Source of the DNA: Rhizobium lusitanum
GTDB lineage: Bacteria; Pseudomonadota; Alphaproteobacteria; Rhizobiales; Rhizobiaceae
Direction of reading: 5' to 3'
DNA: 64,000 bases
Assembly (NCBI RefSeq): GCF_014189535.1
Contig: NZ_CP050308.1
Location: forward strand, 434,001-498,000
Below the pieces are notes generated by a model. It was not told the DNA's origin. It was given only the letters and a program-made list of their open reading frames with translations, and did not search any database. Positions 1 through 9,181 of the stretch are shown here, piece after piece. The translations under genes were made by a program, and so were the position numbers. Every line of letters begins with the position of its first letter. Position 1 is the stretch's first letter.

Positions 1-1
1 G

Positions 2-1381
2 GCCCGCGTCTTCCGTATGGCCCGCTCCAAGGCCTATCTTTTCGGCGGCGTCGAGATCCGCTGGAGCTGCGATCCGGAACTGGCACCGGCAGGCTCGGAT
101 GTTCCCGAAAAGGCTGTCTTCCATTTCCCCGGCGGCCTGAAAGATTATCTCAAGGCGACGATGGGCAATGAGTTCACCGTCACCCGCGAAATATTCTCCG
201 GCAAGTCGGAGAAGGGAACCGGCCACGGCTCGATCGAATGGGCGATCACCTGGTATGGCGGCGACCCGCAGGTCCATTCCTATTGCAACACCATTCCCAC
301 TCCCGAAGGCGGCACGCACGAGGCCGGCTTGCGCATCGCGCTGACCAAGGGGCTGAAGAACTACGCCGAGCTGACGCAGAACAAGCGCGCCGCCGGCATT
401 AGCACCGACGACGTGATGATCTCTGGCGTCGGAATGCTCTCCATCTTCATCCGTGAGCCGGAATTTGTCGGCCAGACCAAGGACAGGCTGGCGACCGTCG
501 AGGCGCAGCGTATCGTCGAAAACGCGTTGCGTGATCCTTTCGATCACTATCTCACCGATAATCCGACCGAGGCAGAAAAGCTGCTGGAATGGGTGATCGA
601 GCGCTCCGAGGAGCGCCTGCGCCGCCGCAAGGAAAAGGAAGTCAATCGCAAGTCGGCTGTGCGCAAGCTGCGCCTGCCGGGCAAGCTCGCCGATTGTTCG
701 CAGAACACCGCCGAAGGCGCCGAACTCTTCCTGGTGGAAGGTGATTCGGCTGGCGGCTCCGCCAAGCAGGCACGCAACCGCATGAACCAGGCGATCCTGC
801 CGCTGCGCGGCAAGATCCTCAATGTCGCCAGCGCCGGCCGCGAAAAGCTCTCCGCCAACCAGCAGATCTCCGATCTGGTCCAGGCGCTCGGTTGCGGCAC
901 ACGTTCGAAATACCGCGAGGAAGATCTCCGCTATCAACGCATCGTCGTCATGACCGATGCCGACGTCGACGGCGCTCATATCGCTTCGCTGCTGATTACC
1001 TTCTTCTATCAGGAAATGACCGAACTGATCCGTGGCGGACACCTCTTCCTGGCCGTGCCGCCGCTCTACAAGATCACGCAGGGATCGAAATCCATCTATG
1101 CCCGCGACGACGCCCATAGGCTGGAGCTGATGGAGAGCGATTTCAAGGGTAAGGGCAAGGTCGAAATCAGCCGATTCAAAGGCTTGGGCGAAATGCTTCC
1201 AGCGCAGCTTAAGGAAACCACGATGGACCCGTCGAAACGCACGCTGTTGCGTGTCGTGATCGACGAGGTGGATTTCGAAGGCACGCGTGACGCCGTCGAT
1301 AACCTCATGGGCACCAAGCCCGAGGCCCGCTTCCGCTTCATCCAGGAACGTGCGGCATTTGCGGAAAATCTGGATATCTGA
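2..1381 (+). CDS. parE: DNA topoisomerase IV subunit B, 3' part (ParE)
   Basis: ATPase/TOPRIM subunit of topoisomerase IV, which decatenates daughter chromosomes together with ParC. The reading frame is open to the left edge, so the GHKL ATPase domain and true start lie outside the window. Visible are the transducer region, the TOPRIM signatures EGDSAGGSAKQ (about 737-770) and DADVDGAH (about 955-978), and the C-terminal end with SRFKGLGEM. The insertion pattern and the motif RMARSKAYLFGG at the left edge fit alphaproteobacterial ParE better than GyrB. The gene ends in TGA and is followed at once by two hairpins. Confidence 0.96.
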   Translation, partial: ARVFRMARSKAYLFGGVEIRWSCDPELAPAGSDVPEKAVFHFPGGLKDYLKATMGNEFTVTREIFSGKSEKGTGHGSIEWAITWYGGDPQVHSYCNTIPTPEGGTHEAGLRIALTKGLKNYAELTQNKRAAGISTDDVMISGVGMLSIFIREPEFVGQTKDRLATVEAQRIVENALRDPFDHYLTDNPTEAEKLLEWVIERSEERLRRRKEKEVNRKSAVRKLRLPGKLADCSQNTAEGAELFLVEGDSAGGSAKQARNRMNQAILPLRGKILNVASAGREKLSANQQISDLVQALGCGTRSKYREEDLRYQRIVVMTDADVDGAHIASLLITFFYQEMTELIRGGHLFLAVPPLYKITQGSKSIYARDDAHRLELMESDFKGKGKVEISRFKGLGEMLPAQLKETTMDPSKRTLLRVVIDEVDFEGTRDAVDNLMGTKPEARFRFIQERAAFAENLDI

Positions 1382-1430
1382 CAGCCGCGCTTCGGCGGCT
1401 GTGGCAAAATCGATTTGCCGATATTTTTAG
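1381..1430 (+). terminator. Tandem hairpins after parE
   Basis: Two adjacent perfect hairpins follow the parE stop. The first has arms ACAGCCGC (1381-1388) and GCGGCTGT (1395-1402). The second has arms GGCAAA (1403-1408) and TTTGCC (1414-1419) and is followed by GATATTTTTA. This looks like a rho-independent terminator. Confidence 0.65.
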
Positions 1431-1525
1431 GGGATGGAGCGCGATCCGTAACGAAAGCGTCATGAGCGGATGCATAGATGCGGCGCAAACCCGCCAGCTC
1501 ATGATCCGGATGTAATGATATCGCC

Positions 1526-2659
1526 ATGATGAAGCCCTTCCTGACGACCGCCGCTCTTGCCTTTCTTCTTTGCACCACAGCCCGCGCCGCCGATGTCGGT
1601 GCGGTTGTCGATGTGCCCTGCCCCTTCGGCGACTGCAAGGCCGGCATCAGCCTTTCCTATCTCGGCGAATACGACATTCCGACGGGTTTCATGGAAAACG
1701 GTGTTGAGGTCGGTGGTCTCTCGGGCATCGATTTCGACCCTTCGACCGGCCACTATATCTCGATCAGCGACGACCGTTCCGAAAGGGCGCCGGCTCGCTT
1801 CTACCATCTCGATATCGATGTCGGCGCTGACAGCCTCAAGGGCGTGACGGTGCTTGATCATGTCACGCTGACGGACAAGAACGGCCAGCCTTTCGCGTTC
1901 CGTACGGTTGATTCCGAGTCGATCCGTATCGGCAAGGATGGCATCTACTGGAGCAGTGAAGGCGACGGCAAGGCGCTGTTGCCGCCTTTCGTGCGTGTCG
2001 CCAATCGCGATGGCAGCTTCGTGCGTGAATTGCCGTTGCCGGAAGGTTTTGCGCCGACCGCCGATAAAAGCACCGGTATCCGCGACAATCTCGCCTTCGA
2101 GGGCCTGACGTTCCTCGCCGGCGGCGACCTTCTCGTCGGCACGGAGTCCGCGCTTTATCAGGACGGGCCGATGACGACGCTGACCAATGGCGCGCTTGCC
2201 CGCATCATCCGCTACGACGCGGTCACGGGCGAACAGAAAGCGCAATATGTCTATCCGGTCTCGCCGATCCCGCAGGCGTCGACCAAGCCCGGCGGCTGGA
2301 ACGATTTCGGCATGTCGGAAATCCTGGCGCTGGACGACCGGCATGGGCTGTCGGTTGAGCGCGGCTATGCGCAGGATATCGGCAACTCGGTGGTCATCAA
2401 CATGTTCGATCTCGATGGCGCAACCGATGTTTCCGCTATTCCGTCGCTCGCCAAGACCGATCAGCGCATCGTGCCGGTGCGCAAGACCCAGGTGATGGAT
2501 TTGCGCGCGCTTGGCCTTGCGCCCGACAATATCGAGGGTGTTTCCTTCGGTAAGGCGAAGGATGGCACGGATGTGCTGATCTTCGTTGCCGATAACAATT
2601 TCAATCCGACGCAGAAGACCCAGTTCTTTGCCTTCAAGGTTCTTCGTCGGCCATCCTGA
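1526..2659 (+). CDS. Secreted esterase-like/phytase-like protein
   Basis: 377 aa. The N-terminus (MMKPFLTTAALAFLLCTTARA) is a Sec signal peptide with a predicted cut after ARA near residue 22, so the protein should be periplasmic or exported. The body matches the phytase-like/esterase-like beta-propeller family (PF13449) by pattern: LSGIDFD, ISDDRSERAPARFY, DSESIRIG, LAFEGLTFL, and a C-terminal NIEGVSFG followed by FVADNNFN. The family was named from weak similarity and the real substrate is usually unknown; phosphate-ester hydrolysis is only an inference. Monocistronic between parE and a permease gene. Confidence 0.8.
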   Translation: MMKPFLTTAALAFLLCTTARAADVGAVVDVPCPFGDCKAGISLSYLGEYDIPTGFMENGVEVGGLSGIDFDPSTGHYISISDDRSERAPARFYHLDIDVGADSLKGVTVLDHVTLTDKNGQPFAFRTVDSESIRIGKDGIYWSSEGDGKALLPPFVRVANRDGSFVRELPLPEGFAPTADKSTGIRDNLAFEGLTFLAGGDLLVGTESALYQDGPMTTLTNGALARIIRYDAVTGEQKAQYVYPVSPIPQASTKPGGWNDFGMSEILALDDRHGLSVERGYAQDIGNSVVINMFDLDGATDVSAIPSLAKTDQRIVPVRKTQVMDLRALGLAPDNIEGVSFGKAKDGTDVLIFVADNNFNPTQKTQFFAFKVLRRPS

Positions 2660-2800
2660 GCACGTCGCTTCTTGCCCGCATTGGTAGTCGTCGTGCCGTC
2701 ACGACAACGGATTATATAGGCTTTCAGGTTGTGGCCCTTGAATCGGCCCAGATCATAGCTCATAACCGGTTGATCGAATGAAAAAGGTAAAGCAAGTCCG

Positions 2801-3979
2801 GTGGGTGTATTCGAACGTCAAAAGCCGAGGGAACCACGGTGGCTGGGGCCTACCGCACCTTCACGCATGGCCCTCATTCCGTCCATTTCGGCGGCACGCT
2901 GGCTGCTAATCCTGATTGCCGCGGCGGGAATTTATTTCTTCTATGGTTTTCTGATACCTGTGCTGGCAGCGGCCGTGATCGGTTTCGCGACCTGGCCGCT
3001 CTATAGCGAGGTGTTACGCCGCACGGGCGGCAACACGACACTTGCAGCAACCATTGCCATCGCCTTCATCGTCACCTTCCTGGTGCTGCCGATCGTGCTT
3101 TCGGCCGTCTATATGGTCGGTGAAGTGCGCGAATGGTTTGCCTGGGCCGTGCATGTAAACCGAGATGGCGCTCCACCGCCGCAGTGGATTCTGGCGCTGC
3201 CGATGGTCGGATCCTGGCTTGGCGATCAGTGGACGCAATATGTCGGCAGCCCTGGTTCCATCGGTGAATTGGCCCAGATCGTCAGTGGCGCGCATATCGG
3301 GAATATCTACCGCGCAGTGCTTGCCGCCGGCGGTGGCGCGTTTCATGTCATCCTGACTTTGCTTTTCATGCTGATCGCCCTGTTTTTCATCTATCGCGAC
3401 GGCTCGAGGTTTGTCGGCCAAGTCGATCTTCTGGGCGAACGTATCCTGCCGAACCGGTGGGAGCGGATCTCCCGCGTAATACCGGCGACGATCAGCTCCA
3501 CGGTCATGGGTATGACGCTGATCGCCATCGGTGAGGGTATCGTGCTTGGCGTCGCCTATTGGATTGCCGGGGCACCCTCGGCCATCACGCTCGGTGTTCT
3601 CACAGGCGTCATGGCGCTCATACCGGGCGGCGCGCCGCTCTCCATGTCGCTCGTCTCGATCTATCTGATCGCCAGCGGTTCGCTATGGGCCGGTGTGGCG
3701 CTGTTCGTCTGGGGCACGGTCGAACTCTTCATCGTCGACAAGACATTGCGGCCGAAGCTCGTTGGCGGACCGATCAAGCTACCCTTCCTGCCGACCTTTT
3801 TCGGCCTTGTCGGCGGCGTCAAGACCATGGGCTTTCTCGGCCTGTTCATCGGCCCGGTGCTGATGGCCATCATCGTCGCGATCTGGCGGGAATGGATTCG
3901 CGAGGCGGAGTTGAGCGAGGAACAACATGCCCAGGAGCCGGAACTGCAGCTGCGCATCAGGGATGGTTCTGAGGGCTGA
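2801..3979 (+). CDS. AI-2E (DUF20) family permease
   Basis: 392 aa integral membrane protein with about seven or eight hydrophobic segments, beginning with a pair near residues 30-75. The C-terminal half has the family pattern GVLTGVMALIPGGAPL, then KPxLVGGPIKLPFLPTFFGLVGG and GLFIGPVLMAI, diagnostic of the AI-2E transporter/DUF20 family. Members include TqsA-like exporters and Na+/H+ antiporters, so the substrate cannot be stated. The GTG at 2801 gives the longest frame; an ATG at 2867 (22 codons later) is an alternative, and neither has a convincing ribosome binding site. A cytoplasmic acidic tail (EEQHAQEPE) follows the last membrane segment. Confidence 0.85.
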   Translation: MGVFERQKPREPRWLGPTAPSRMALIPSISAARWLLILIAAAGIYFFYGFLIPVLAAAVIGFATWPLYSEVLRRTGGNTTLAATIAIAFIVTFLVLPIVLSAVYMVGEVREWFAWAVHVNRDGAPPPQWILALPMVGSWLGDQWTQYVGSPGSIGELAQIVSGAHIGNIYRAVLAAGGGAFHVILTLLFMLIALFFIYRDGSRFVGQVDLLGERILPNRWERISRVIPATISSTVMGMTLIAIGEGIVLGVAYWIAGAPSAITLGVLTGVMALIPGGAPLSMSLVSIYLIASGSLWAGVALFVWGTVELFIVDKTLRPKLVGGPIKLPFLPTFFGLVGGVKTMGFLGLFIGPVLMAIIVAIWREWIREAELSEEQHAQEPELQLRIRDGSEG

Positions 3980-3994
3980 TCGCGCTTCCCAGTC

Positions 3995-4450
3995 TTACGG
4001 AAGCGTCTTTTCCATGAACAGGCTGAGCGGATCGGGCTTATATTCCCCGAACGGTTCGATCTCGACATAGCCAAACTTGCGATAGAGAGCGATGGCTTCC
4101 GGCTGGTATATGCCGGTTTCCAGCCGCACCGCAGTCAGCTTCTTTTCCACCGCCTTCTCTTCAAGCAGCTCCATCAGCCTCAGAGAGAGCTTGCGTCCCC
4201 GGGCAATTGGATCGACGAACATGCGCTTGATCTCCGCCGTGCCATCGCCGGCCTCGACCAGTGAGCAGCAGCCGACGATATCGCCGGCCAGCCGCGCTAC
4301 CCAGAAGGTCACTTCAGGCTTTTCCAACGAGCTTAGATCTAGCAGGTGGTTGCTCTCGGCAGGATAAAGCGATTCGGCATAGGCGCTCGACATATCGAGG
4401 AGACGGATAACACCGTCCTGGCGCGGCGATTCAATGGCAATGGTCAGCAA
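3995..4450 (-). CDS. GNAT family N-acetyltransferase
   Basis: 151 aa. Single GNAT domain: acetyl-CoA binding region around EIKRMFVDPIARGRKLSLRLMELLEEKA (motif A, with the R/G-rich loop near residues 80-88) and a C-terminal IALYRKFGYVEIEPFGEY strand (motif B). It should transfer an acetyl group from acetyl-CoA to an unknown amine. The start is a TTG at 4448-4450: it lies six bases after a good AGGAGC site and no better ATG occurs. It is 36 bp downstream of the DUF2336 gene on the same strand and may be cotranscribed with it. Confidence 0.85.
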   Translation of the reverse strand: MLTIAIESPRQDGVIRLLDMSSAYAESLYPAESNHLLDLSSLEKPEVTFWVARLAGDIVGCCSLVEAGDGTAEIKRMFVDPIARGRKLSLRLMELLEEKAVEKKLTAVRLETGIYQPEAIALYRKFGYVEIEPFGEYKPDPLSLFMEKTLP

Positions 4451-4486
4451 GAAGTAGCTCCTGAAGGCTTTGAAGGCCGATCAGTA

Positions 4487-5617
4487 TCACGCTGCCGCCA
4501 GCGCTGCAAAGCTCCGTGCCGTCTGCCGCCGTTCGGCATTGGCAAGCTTCTCCACCATGTCCAGTAACTGTATCGCCGCGCCGGATGAGCGCTCGGCGAC
4601 GTGGAATTTGCGCATCAACCGGGTCGAGACATTATCCAGCATGCTGCCGCCGGTGGTACGTGACGCCTCGCGCCAGATCAGGGTCGCCTCGACGAAGACA
4701 ATGCTGATATCGCGCGGCAGGCCGGCGGATTCATAAAGCGCGCGCACGGCATAGACACGCCCGGTCGACAGGATCGAACGGACCCGCCGCTCGTCGCAGC
4801 CGGAGAGGTTCGTAATCGCGCCGGCGAAGAAATCGACCTTCCCGGAGCAAAGAGCGTGCATCAGGAAGGCCGGTGTCAGCCAGCCGGACTGCCGCAGATG
4901 CTCCGCCAGCTCCGGAATATCGTGGTGCTGAACCGATCCCGCGATGGAAACCGTCGCCGTCTCGCTGGCCTCGCGGATAACATGCTGTAGCCGGCCAGCC
5001 CCGATTGTCGCCTGTATGAGGCTCAAGCCCGCCAGCGCATCGCAAACGTGCCGCATCAGCAGGTGCCGGACATCCGAAGGCAGGGCGTCGCGGGCAAGAA
5101 GCAGGCCGCGAATCTCCGCATTATCGCCAAGCCGCTCGGCAACCCGCTTCAGCGAAGCGTGCGATAATGAAGCTGCGTCGTTTTCCAGCAGGCAAAGGAT
5201 CTCACTCTCGCCGCCGATCTCGGCCAGTGCTGCGGAAACCGGCCGTGGCACCTGCCCGCGGGAGGCAATCAGGACACGCGTCACGTCGCTGCCGCGCAAT
5301 GCAAGGTCGACGAGATCGCCATCGGTGAACACGGGCGAGAAGAGAATGACTTGCCCGGCAATTTCTGGCTGATCCTCGGCCAACGAAAGGATGATATTGC
5401 GCGGCGCATTGGGAGCGCGCGCCACAGCTTCTGCAAGCGACAGGCGTACGCGGGGCGATGGATCGTCGAGAATATAGATCATCGCCATTTCGGCGGCCTC
5501 ACGCTCTTCCGCCGGCATTGCCGATTGGAGATAGGCGCGGCCAAGGGCGTTAGCGGCCCTTGCCCTGCCCTCTGCCTTGGCGGTCTCGGCCCAGCGAAGA
5601 AATGCTTCTATGATCAC
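4487..5617 (-). CDS. DUF2336 domain protein
   Basis: 376 aa, predicted all-alpha and soluble with no signal peptide. The N-terminal part (EAFLRWAETAKAEGRARAANALGRAYL, then DPSPRVRLSLAEAVA and NAPRNIILSLAED) has the repeated helical, HEAT-like pattern of the DUF2336 family found in Rhizobiales and Caulobacterales. No function is established that I can name. The start is probably the GTG at 5615-5617. A DUF2336 gene followed by a GNAT gene is all the context available. Confidence 0.75.
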   Translation of the reverse strand: MIIEAFLRWAETAKAEGRARAANALGRAYLQSAMPAEEREAAEMAMIYILDDPSPRVRLSLAEAVARAPNAPRNIILSLAEDQPEIAGQVILFSPVFTDGDLVDLALRGSDVTRVLIASRGQVPRPVSAALAEIGGESEILCLLENDAASLSHASLKRVAERLGDNAEIRGLLLARDALPSDVRHLLMRHVCDALAGLSLIQATIGAGRLQHVIREASETATVSIAGSVQHHDIPELAEHLRQSGWLTPAFLMHALCSGKVDFFAGAITNLSGCDERRVRSILSTGRVYAVRALYESAGLPRDISIVFVEATLIWREASRTTGGSMLDNVSTRLMRKFHVAERSSGAAIQLLDMVEKLANAERRQTARSFAALAAA

Positions 5618-5743
5618 GTAACGCCCCGATATCGGCGGAACGATTCCCGTCCCGCGAACTCACTGGGGACACGTTAATGGCGAAAGGTTTACGGTGCGTT
5701 TACCTTATTTATTAACCACTAATGCGCGGGCTCGCCGCCGATG

Positions 5744-6349
5744 TCACGGCGTCTTCGGCCGCACCAATTCGAAGACGTCACTGCCTTCGCTGTAGTCCAT
5801 ATAGCCCATGCGCGCGACGGGCCGGGCAAGCGCCATGTCGAGCCGGCCGTCACGAATGATCGCCTCATCGATATGAATGCCGACGACCTGGCCGAAGACC
5901 ATGACGTTTTCTGTCGGCTGTCCATCAAGGCCCTTCGGTTGCATGATCTCCGTCACCCGGCACTCGAGAACGGCAAAGGCTTCGCCGACATACGGCGCAT
6001 CCACCAACCGGCCCGGCTCGGCGGTCAGGCCGGCGAGCGCAAACTCGTTGGTCCCGTACGGCACGGAAATTGATGAATGGTTCATCTTTTCAACGAGGTT
6101 GCGGCTGACAAGGTTGGCGGTGAAGACACCGGTTTCCTCGACATTGCGGGCGCTGTCCTTGCGGCCAGTCGAGGAAAACATCACCAGCTTTGGACGATCA
6201 CTGATCGCATTGAAGAAGGAGTAGGGTGACAGGTTGATCGAGCCGTCCCTGCCCTTGCTGCCGATCCAGCCGATCGGGCGCGGCGTGACGATCGCCTTGA
6301 AGGGATCATGAGGCAGGCCATGCTGATTGGTGTCGGTTGTGTAGAACAT
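5744..6349 (-). CDS. Flavin reductase-like, FMN-binding split-barrel protein
   Basis: 201 aa. The sequence fits the flavin-reductase-like family (PF01613): N-terminal PHDPFKAIVTPRPIGWIGSKG, then NLSPYSFFNAISDRPKLVMF (FMN-binding strand), KDSARNVEETGVFTANLV, and a central FGQVVGIHIDEAII. Such proteins bind FMN and reduce it, or another substrate, with NAD(P)H. The ATG overlaps the stop of the upstream nitroreductase gene (TAATG at 6347-6351), so the two are translationally coupled. This supports a joint flavin redox role, although the physiological substrate is unknown. Confidence 0.87.
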   Translation of the reverse strand: MFYTTDTNQHGLPHDPFKAIVTPRPIGWIGSKGRDGSINLSPYSFFNAISDRPKLVMFSSTGRKDSARNVEETGVFTANLVSRNLVEKMNHSSISVPYGTNEFALAGLTAEPGRLVDAPYVGEAFAVLECRVTEIMQPKGLDGQPTENVMVFGQVVGIHIDEAIIRDGRLDMALARPVARMGYMDYSEGSDVFELVRPKTP

Positions 6350-6936
6350 TACGCCCCCTCGCCGCCGACCCAGGTCACGGTTTCCGCCAGTTCCGGGCGC
6401 GGCCGTTCTATCGGCGGGAACTCGGAGGAGCCGATATGGATGAAGCCGGCGACTTTTTCACCCGGCTGGACGCCGAGGAGCGGATAAGCGCGCTCGTCAT
6501 AGGCGAACCACTCGGTCAGCCAGTTCGACACCCAGCCATGCGCATTGGCCGAGATCAGCAGATTGAGGCAAAGCGCACCCGCCGACATCAGCTGTTCCCA
6601 TTCCGGGATCTTGAAATGCGGGCCTGCCGTGCTGACGACTGCGATAACGACCGGTGCGCGGGTGAAGCGCGTGCGCTCGACCTGAATCATTTCCCCGGAC
6701 AGATCCGGCTTGGCTTCCAGCGCAAGCTTGAGCAACTCTTCGCCGATCTTCGCCCGCTCCTCGCCGCGATAGACGATAAAGCGCCACGGAGCGAGCTTGC
6801 CGTGGTCCGGCACACGGGAGGCGAGCCGCAGGATCTCTTCGATTTCGGCCTTGTCCGGGCCTGGTTCCGCCATCTGAAACGCGGGAATGGATCGGCGAAC
6901 CGCCAGATAATCGACCAGCTTGATATCGGTTTTCAT
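6349..6936 (-). CDS. Nitroreductase family protein
   Basis: 195 aa from the ATG at 6934-6936 ([16 protein letters not shown]). NfsB/NfnB-like fold: RRSIPAF at the N-terminus (FMN phosphate-binding R/S pattern), [23 protein letters not shown] in the middle, and a C-terminal [18 protein letters not shown]. Predicted to use FMN and NAD(P)H to reduce nitroaromatics, quinones or similar compounds. The open frame runs further upstream, but the conserved N-terminus begins at this Met. It ends inside the start codon of the flavin reductase gene and is divergent from the secreted protein at 7047. Confidence 0.88.
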   Translation of the reverse strand: MKTDIKLVDYLAVRRSIPAFQMAEPGPDKAEIEEILRLASRVPDHGKLAPWRFIVYRGEERAKIGEELLKLALEAKPDLSGEMIQVERTRFTRAPVVIAVVSTAGPHFKIPEWEQLMSAGALCLNLLISANAHGWVSNWLTEWFAYDERAYPLLGVQPGEKVAGFIHIGSSEFPPIERPRPELAETVTWVGGEGA

Positions 6937-7046
6937 GGAGTGATTGCTTTCATTTTCATGCGCGGGAGGAAGTGGGTCTTGAATTTGCCACCGCATTGGT
7001 TTTGAAGTGGCCTGTGTTTTATCGGAAGTCAATCGGTTGGGAACGC

Positions 7047-8165
7047 ATGTCAGGTATTTCATCCGCTCACCGATTGGGCGCGGCTTTCGCCATGCTCGCA
7101 AGCCTGAGTACGGCTGCCTCGGCACAGGATGCCTTTCAGGAGTTCAAGCAGCTCGACGGCAGCTTGAAAATGCCGAAGCTCAACGCCTTCGTGGCCCCGG
7201 ATGGCGAAAACTCGCCAGCCCGGACTTTGCGCGACGTTTCGCTGGAAGCCAAGCTTGCACCCGATAGCGGCCCGCAGCAGCAGGGCCTGTCCTGGTATGT
7301 CTTCAGCCCCTTTGCCGGCACTGACGGCAAGCTGCCGCTGGTGGCGAGTTCCAAGGGCGGCTCAGCCTCCTTCCACCTCCAGCCCGGCGACTATTTCGTC
7401 AATGTCTCCTTCGGCCGGGCCGGCGTCACCAAGAAGCTGACCGTGCCTGAAAGCGGCCTATCGCAGAAGCAGACCATGGTATTGGACGCCGGCGGCATGG
7501 TGCTGAACGCCGTCTCCGGTTCCGACGTTCGCATTCCACCCGCCGAGCTGAGTTTCTCGATCTATGCCGGTGACGCCAAGGAAGATGGCGAGCGCGGCCT
7601 TGTCATGTCCGACGTCAAGCCAAACACGCTGGTCGGCCTCAGTACCGGTATTTATCACATCGTCTCCGAGTATGGCGCCGTCAACGCTGTCATTCGTGCC
7701 GATATCCAGGTCGAGGCCGGCAAGGTGACAGAGGCGACGATCCAGCATAGAGCGGCAAAAATCACCTTCAAGCTGGTGTCGGACGCCGGTGGTGAGGCGA
7801 TTGCCGATACGGCCTGGTCGATCTTGACGGCTGCCGGCGACATCGTCGGCGAAAGTCTCAGTGCCTTCCCGGTGATGGTGCTGGCCGAAGGCCAATATAC
7901 CGCCGTCGCCCGCAACAAGGACAAGATCTACCAGCGCGACTTCACCGTCGTTGCAGGCAGGAATACCGATGTCGAAGTGCTGATGAAGCAACAGCAGCCT
8001 CAGGACGCCGACAATCAGCAGCCTGCGCAACAGATTCCCGTCCAGTCGCCGCAGGCACAGGGGTCGTCTGGCCAACCCGGCGTGTCAAGCCAACAGCGTC
8101 CATTGCCGACCTATGAGCAGTTGGCACCGTCTGCCGGCGATGATGGCGGCGATAGTATGGATTGA
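7047..8165 (+). CDS. Secreted protein of unknown function
   Basis: 372 aa from the ATG at 7047; a longer frame exists but would bury the signal peptide. Residues 1-27 (hydrophobic stretch [18 protein letters not shown]) form a signal peptide, so it is probably periplasmic. The mature part holds several beta-rich segments resembling carboxypeptidase-regulatory or fibronectin-like repeats, for example [40 protein letters not shown] and [20 protein letters not shown], which read as related repeats. The C-terminus is a low-complexity Q/P/S-rich tail (about residues 315-372). I do not recognise a named family or function. Confidence 0.75.
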   Translation: MSGISSAHRLGAAFAMLASLSTAASAQDAFQEFKQLDGSLKMPKLNAFVAPDGENSPARTLRDVSLEAKLAPDSGPQQQGLSWYVFSPFAGTDGKLPLVASSKGGSASFHLQPGDYFVNVSFGRAGVTKKLTVPESGLSQKQTMVLDAGGMVLNAVSGSDVRIPPAELSFSIYAGDAKEDGERGLVMSDVKPNTLVGLSTGIYHIVSEYGAVNAVIRADIQVEAGKVTEATIQHRAAKITFKLVSDAGGEAIADTAWSILTAAGDIVGESLSAFPVMVLAEGQYTAVARNKDKIYQRDFTVVAGRNTDVEVLMKQQQPQDADNQQPAQQIPVQSPQAQGSSGQPGVSSQQRPLPTYEQLAPSAGDDGGDSMD

Positions 8166-8184
8166 CGGTGAGGTAGCCCTCGCC

Positions 8185-9024
8185 TCACCCGGCTTTTTTC
8201 CGCAACGCCCGCTTTGGCGGCGCCATGGAAAACACCGCGCCGTATAGCTTCGACAGCAGATCCTTACGGTCACTGCCTTCGCTCATCGCTTCCCAGGTCA
8301 TCAGCTTGCCGACATGGGCGGTGATAGTGCTGCCAGAAAGGCGGCGGAATTCACGGATCAGCAGAGAGATGCGCAGCGTCATCGATACGCGGCTGGCGAG
8401 ATGGAACAGCCGGCCGTTCTGACCTTCGAAATAGATGGGAATGACGCTGGCGTGGGCAGCCTGGATGAGCTTTGCCGGAAAGATCTTCCACGGCAGGTCC
8501 TCGGCGCGGCCAAAACCCTTCTTGGCCGTCGCGACGCCGCCGGCCGGAAAGACGATGATGGTGGTGCCATCCTTGAGCAGGCGAACCGCCTCATGGCGCG
8601 TCTTCATGTTGATCGCCATCGCTTCCTTGGTTTCCTCGAAGGAAACCGGCAGCGAATAGTCGTTCATCTCAGGCACTTTCAGCAACTCGTTGTTGATCAG
8701 CACCTTGAAGGGCCGGCCGAGCTCTTCGGCAAGCGCCAACACGGCGATGCCGTCGCCGATACCGAAAGGATGGTTGGCGACGATGACGATCGGCGCATCG
8801 GGAACATCGCGTGGCGGCCATTCGCCCTTGGCCACAAGCCGCACATCGATGAGATCGAGCATCTTGCCGAAGACGCGCTCGCTTTTGCCGACGATATCGC
8901 TACGCCAGATATCGTAGAGCCGGGTATAGCGATCGCGACCGGAAAGGCCTTCGATGGAGCGGATGAACCAACGCTTGATGCGCGTATCCCGTTCATTGGC
9001 GTAGGATAATTCTTTGAAATCCAA
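8185..9024 (-). CDS. Lysophospholipid acyltransferase family protein
   Basis: 279 aa. PlsC-like acyltransferase of the 'putative hemolysin'/OlsA-like group. The catalytic block is NHPFGIGDG with His85 and Asp91, a spacing of five residues rather than the four of the classical HX4D box. It is followed by a GTTIIVFPAGGVAT block (family FPEG position) and IPIYFEGQNGRLFHLAS. Likely transfers an acyl chain from acyl-ACP or acyl-CoA to a lyso-lipid at the inner membrane; phosphatidic acid and ornithine lipid synthesis are both possible. No hydrophobic anchor is evident at the N-terminus. Confidence 0.83.
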   Translation of the reverse strand: MDFKELSYANERDTRIKRWFIRSIEGLSGRDRYTRLYDIWRSDIVGKSERVFGKMLDLIDVRLVAKGEWPPRDVPDAPIVIVANHPFGIGDGIAVLALAEELGRPFKVLINNELLKVPEMNDYSLPVSFEETKEAMAINMKTRHEAVRLLKDGTTIIVFPAGGVATAKKGFGRAEDLPWKIFPAKLIQAAHASVIPIYFEGQNGRLFHLASRVSMTLRISLLIREFRRLSGSTITAHVGKLMTWEAMSEGSDRKDLLSKLYGAVFSMAPPKRALRKKAG

Positions 9025-9139
9025 ATCCGCGACGGGCTGCCCCGCTCCTATGACCTGCTGAGCCGCATATCCTTCTTGGCATGCAACGGGCGCAGCAGCG
9101 TTCTTTTCAGCACATATATGAAAGTTCTATGTCAGTTAT

Positions 9140-9166
9140 CTGACGGCGCGCTGAAAGCGCCGTCAG
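9140..9166. terminator. Ten-base-pair hairpin downstream of thrS
   Basis: Perfect inverted repeat CTGACGGCGC (9140-9149) and GCGCCGTCAG (9157-9166) around a 7-nt loop, 15 nt beyond the thrS stop and between it and the acyltransferase promoter region. There is no strong U-run on the minus strand, so its strength is uncertain. Confidence 0.55.
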
Positions 9167-9181
9167 ACGATATTTATTGTA

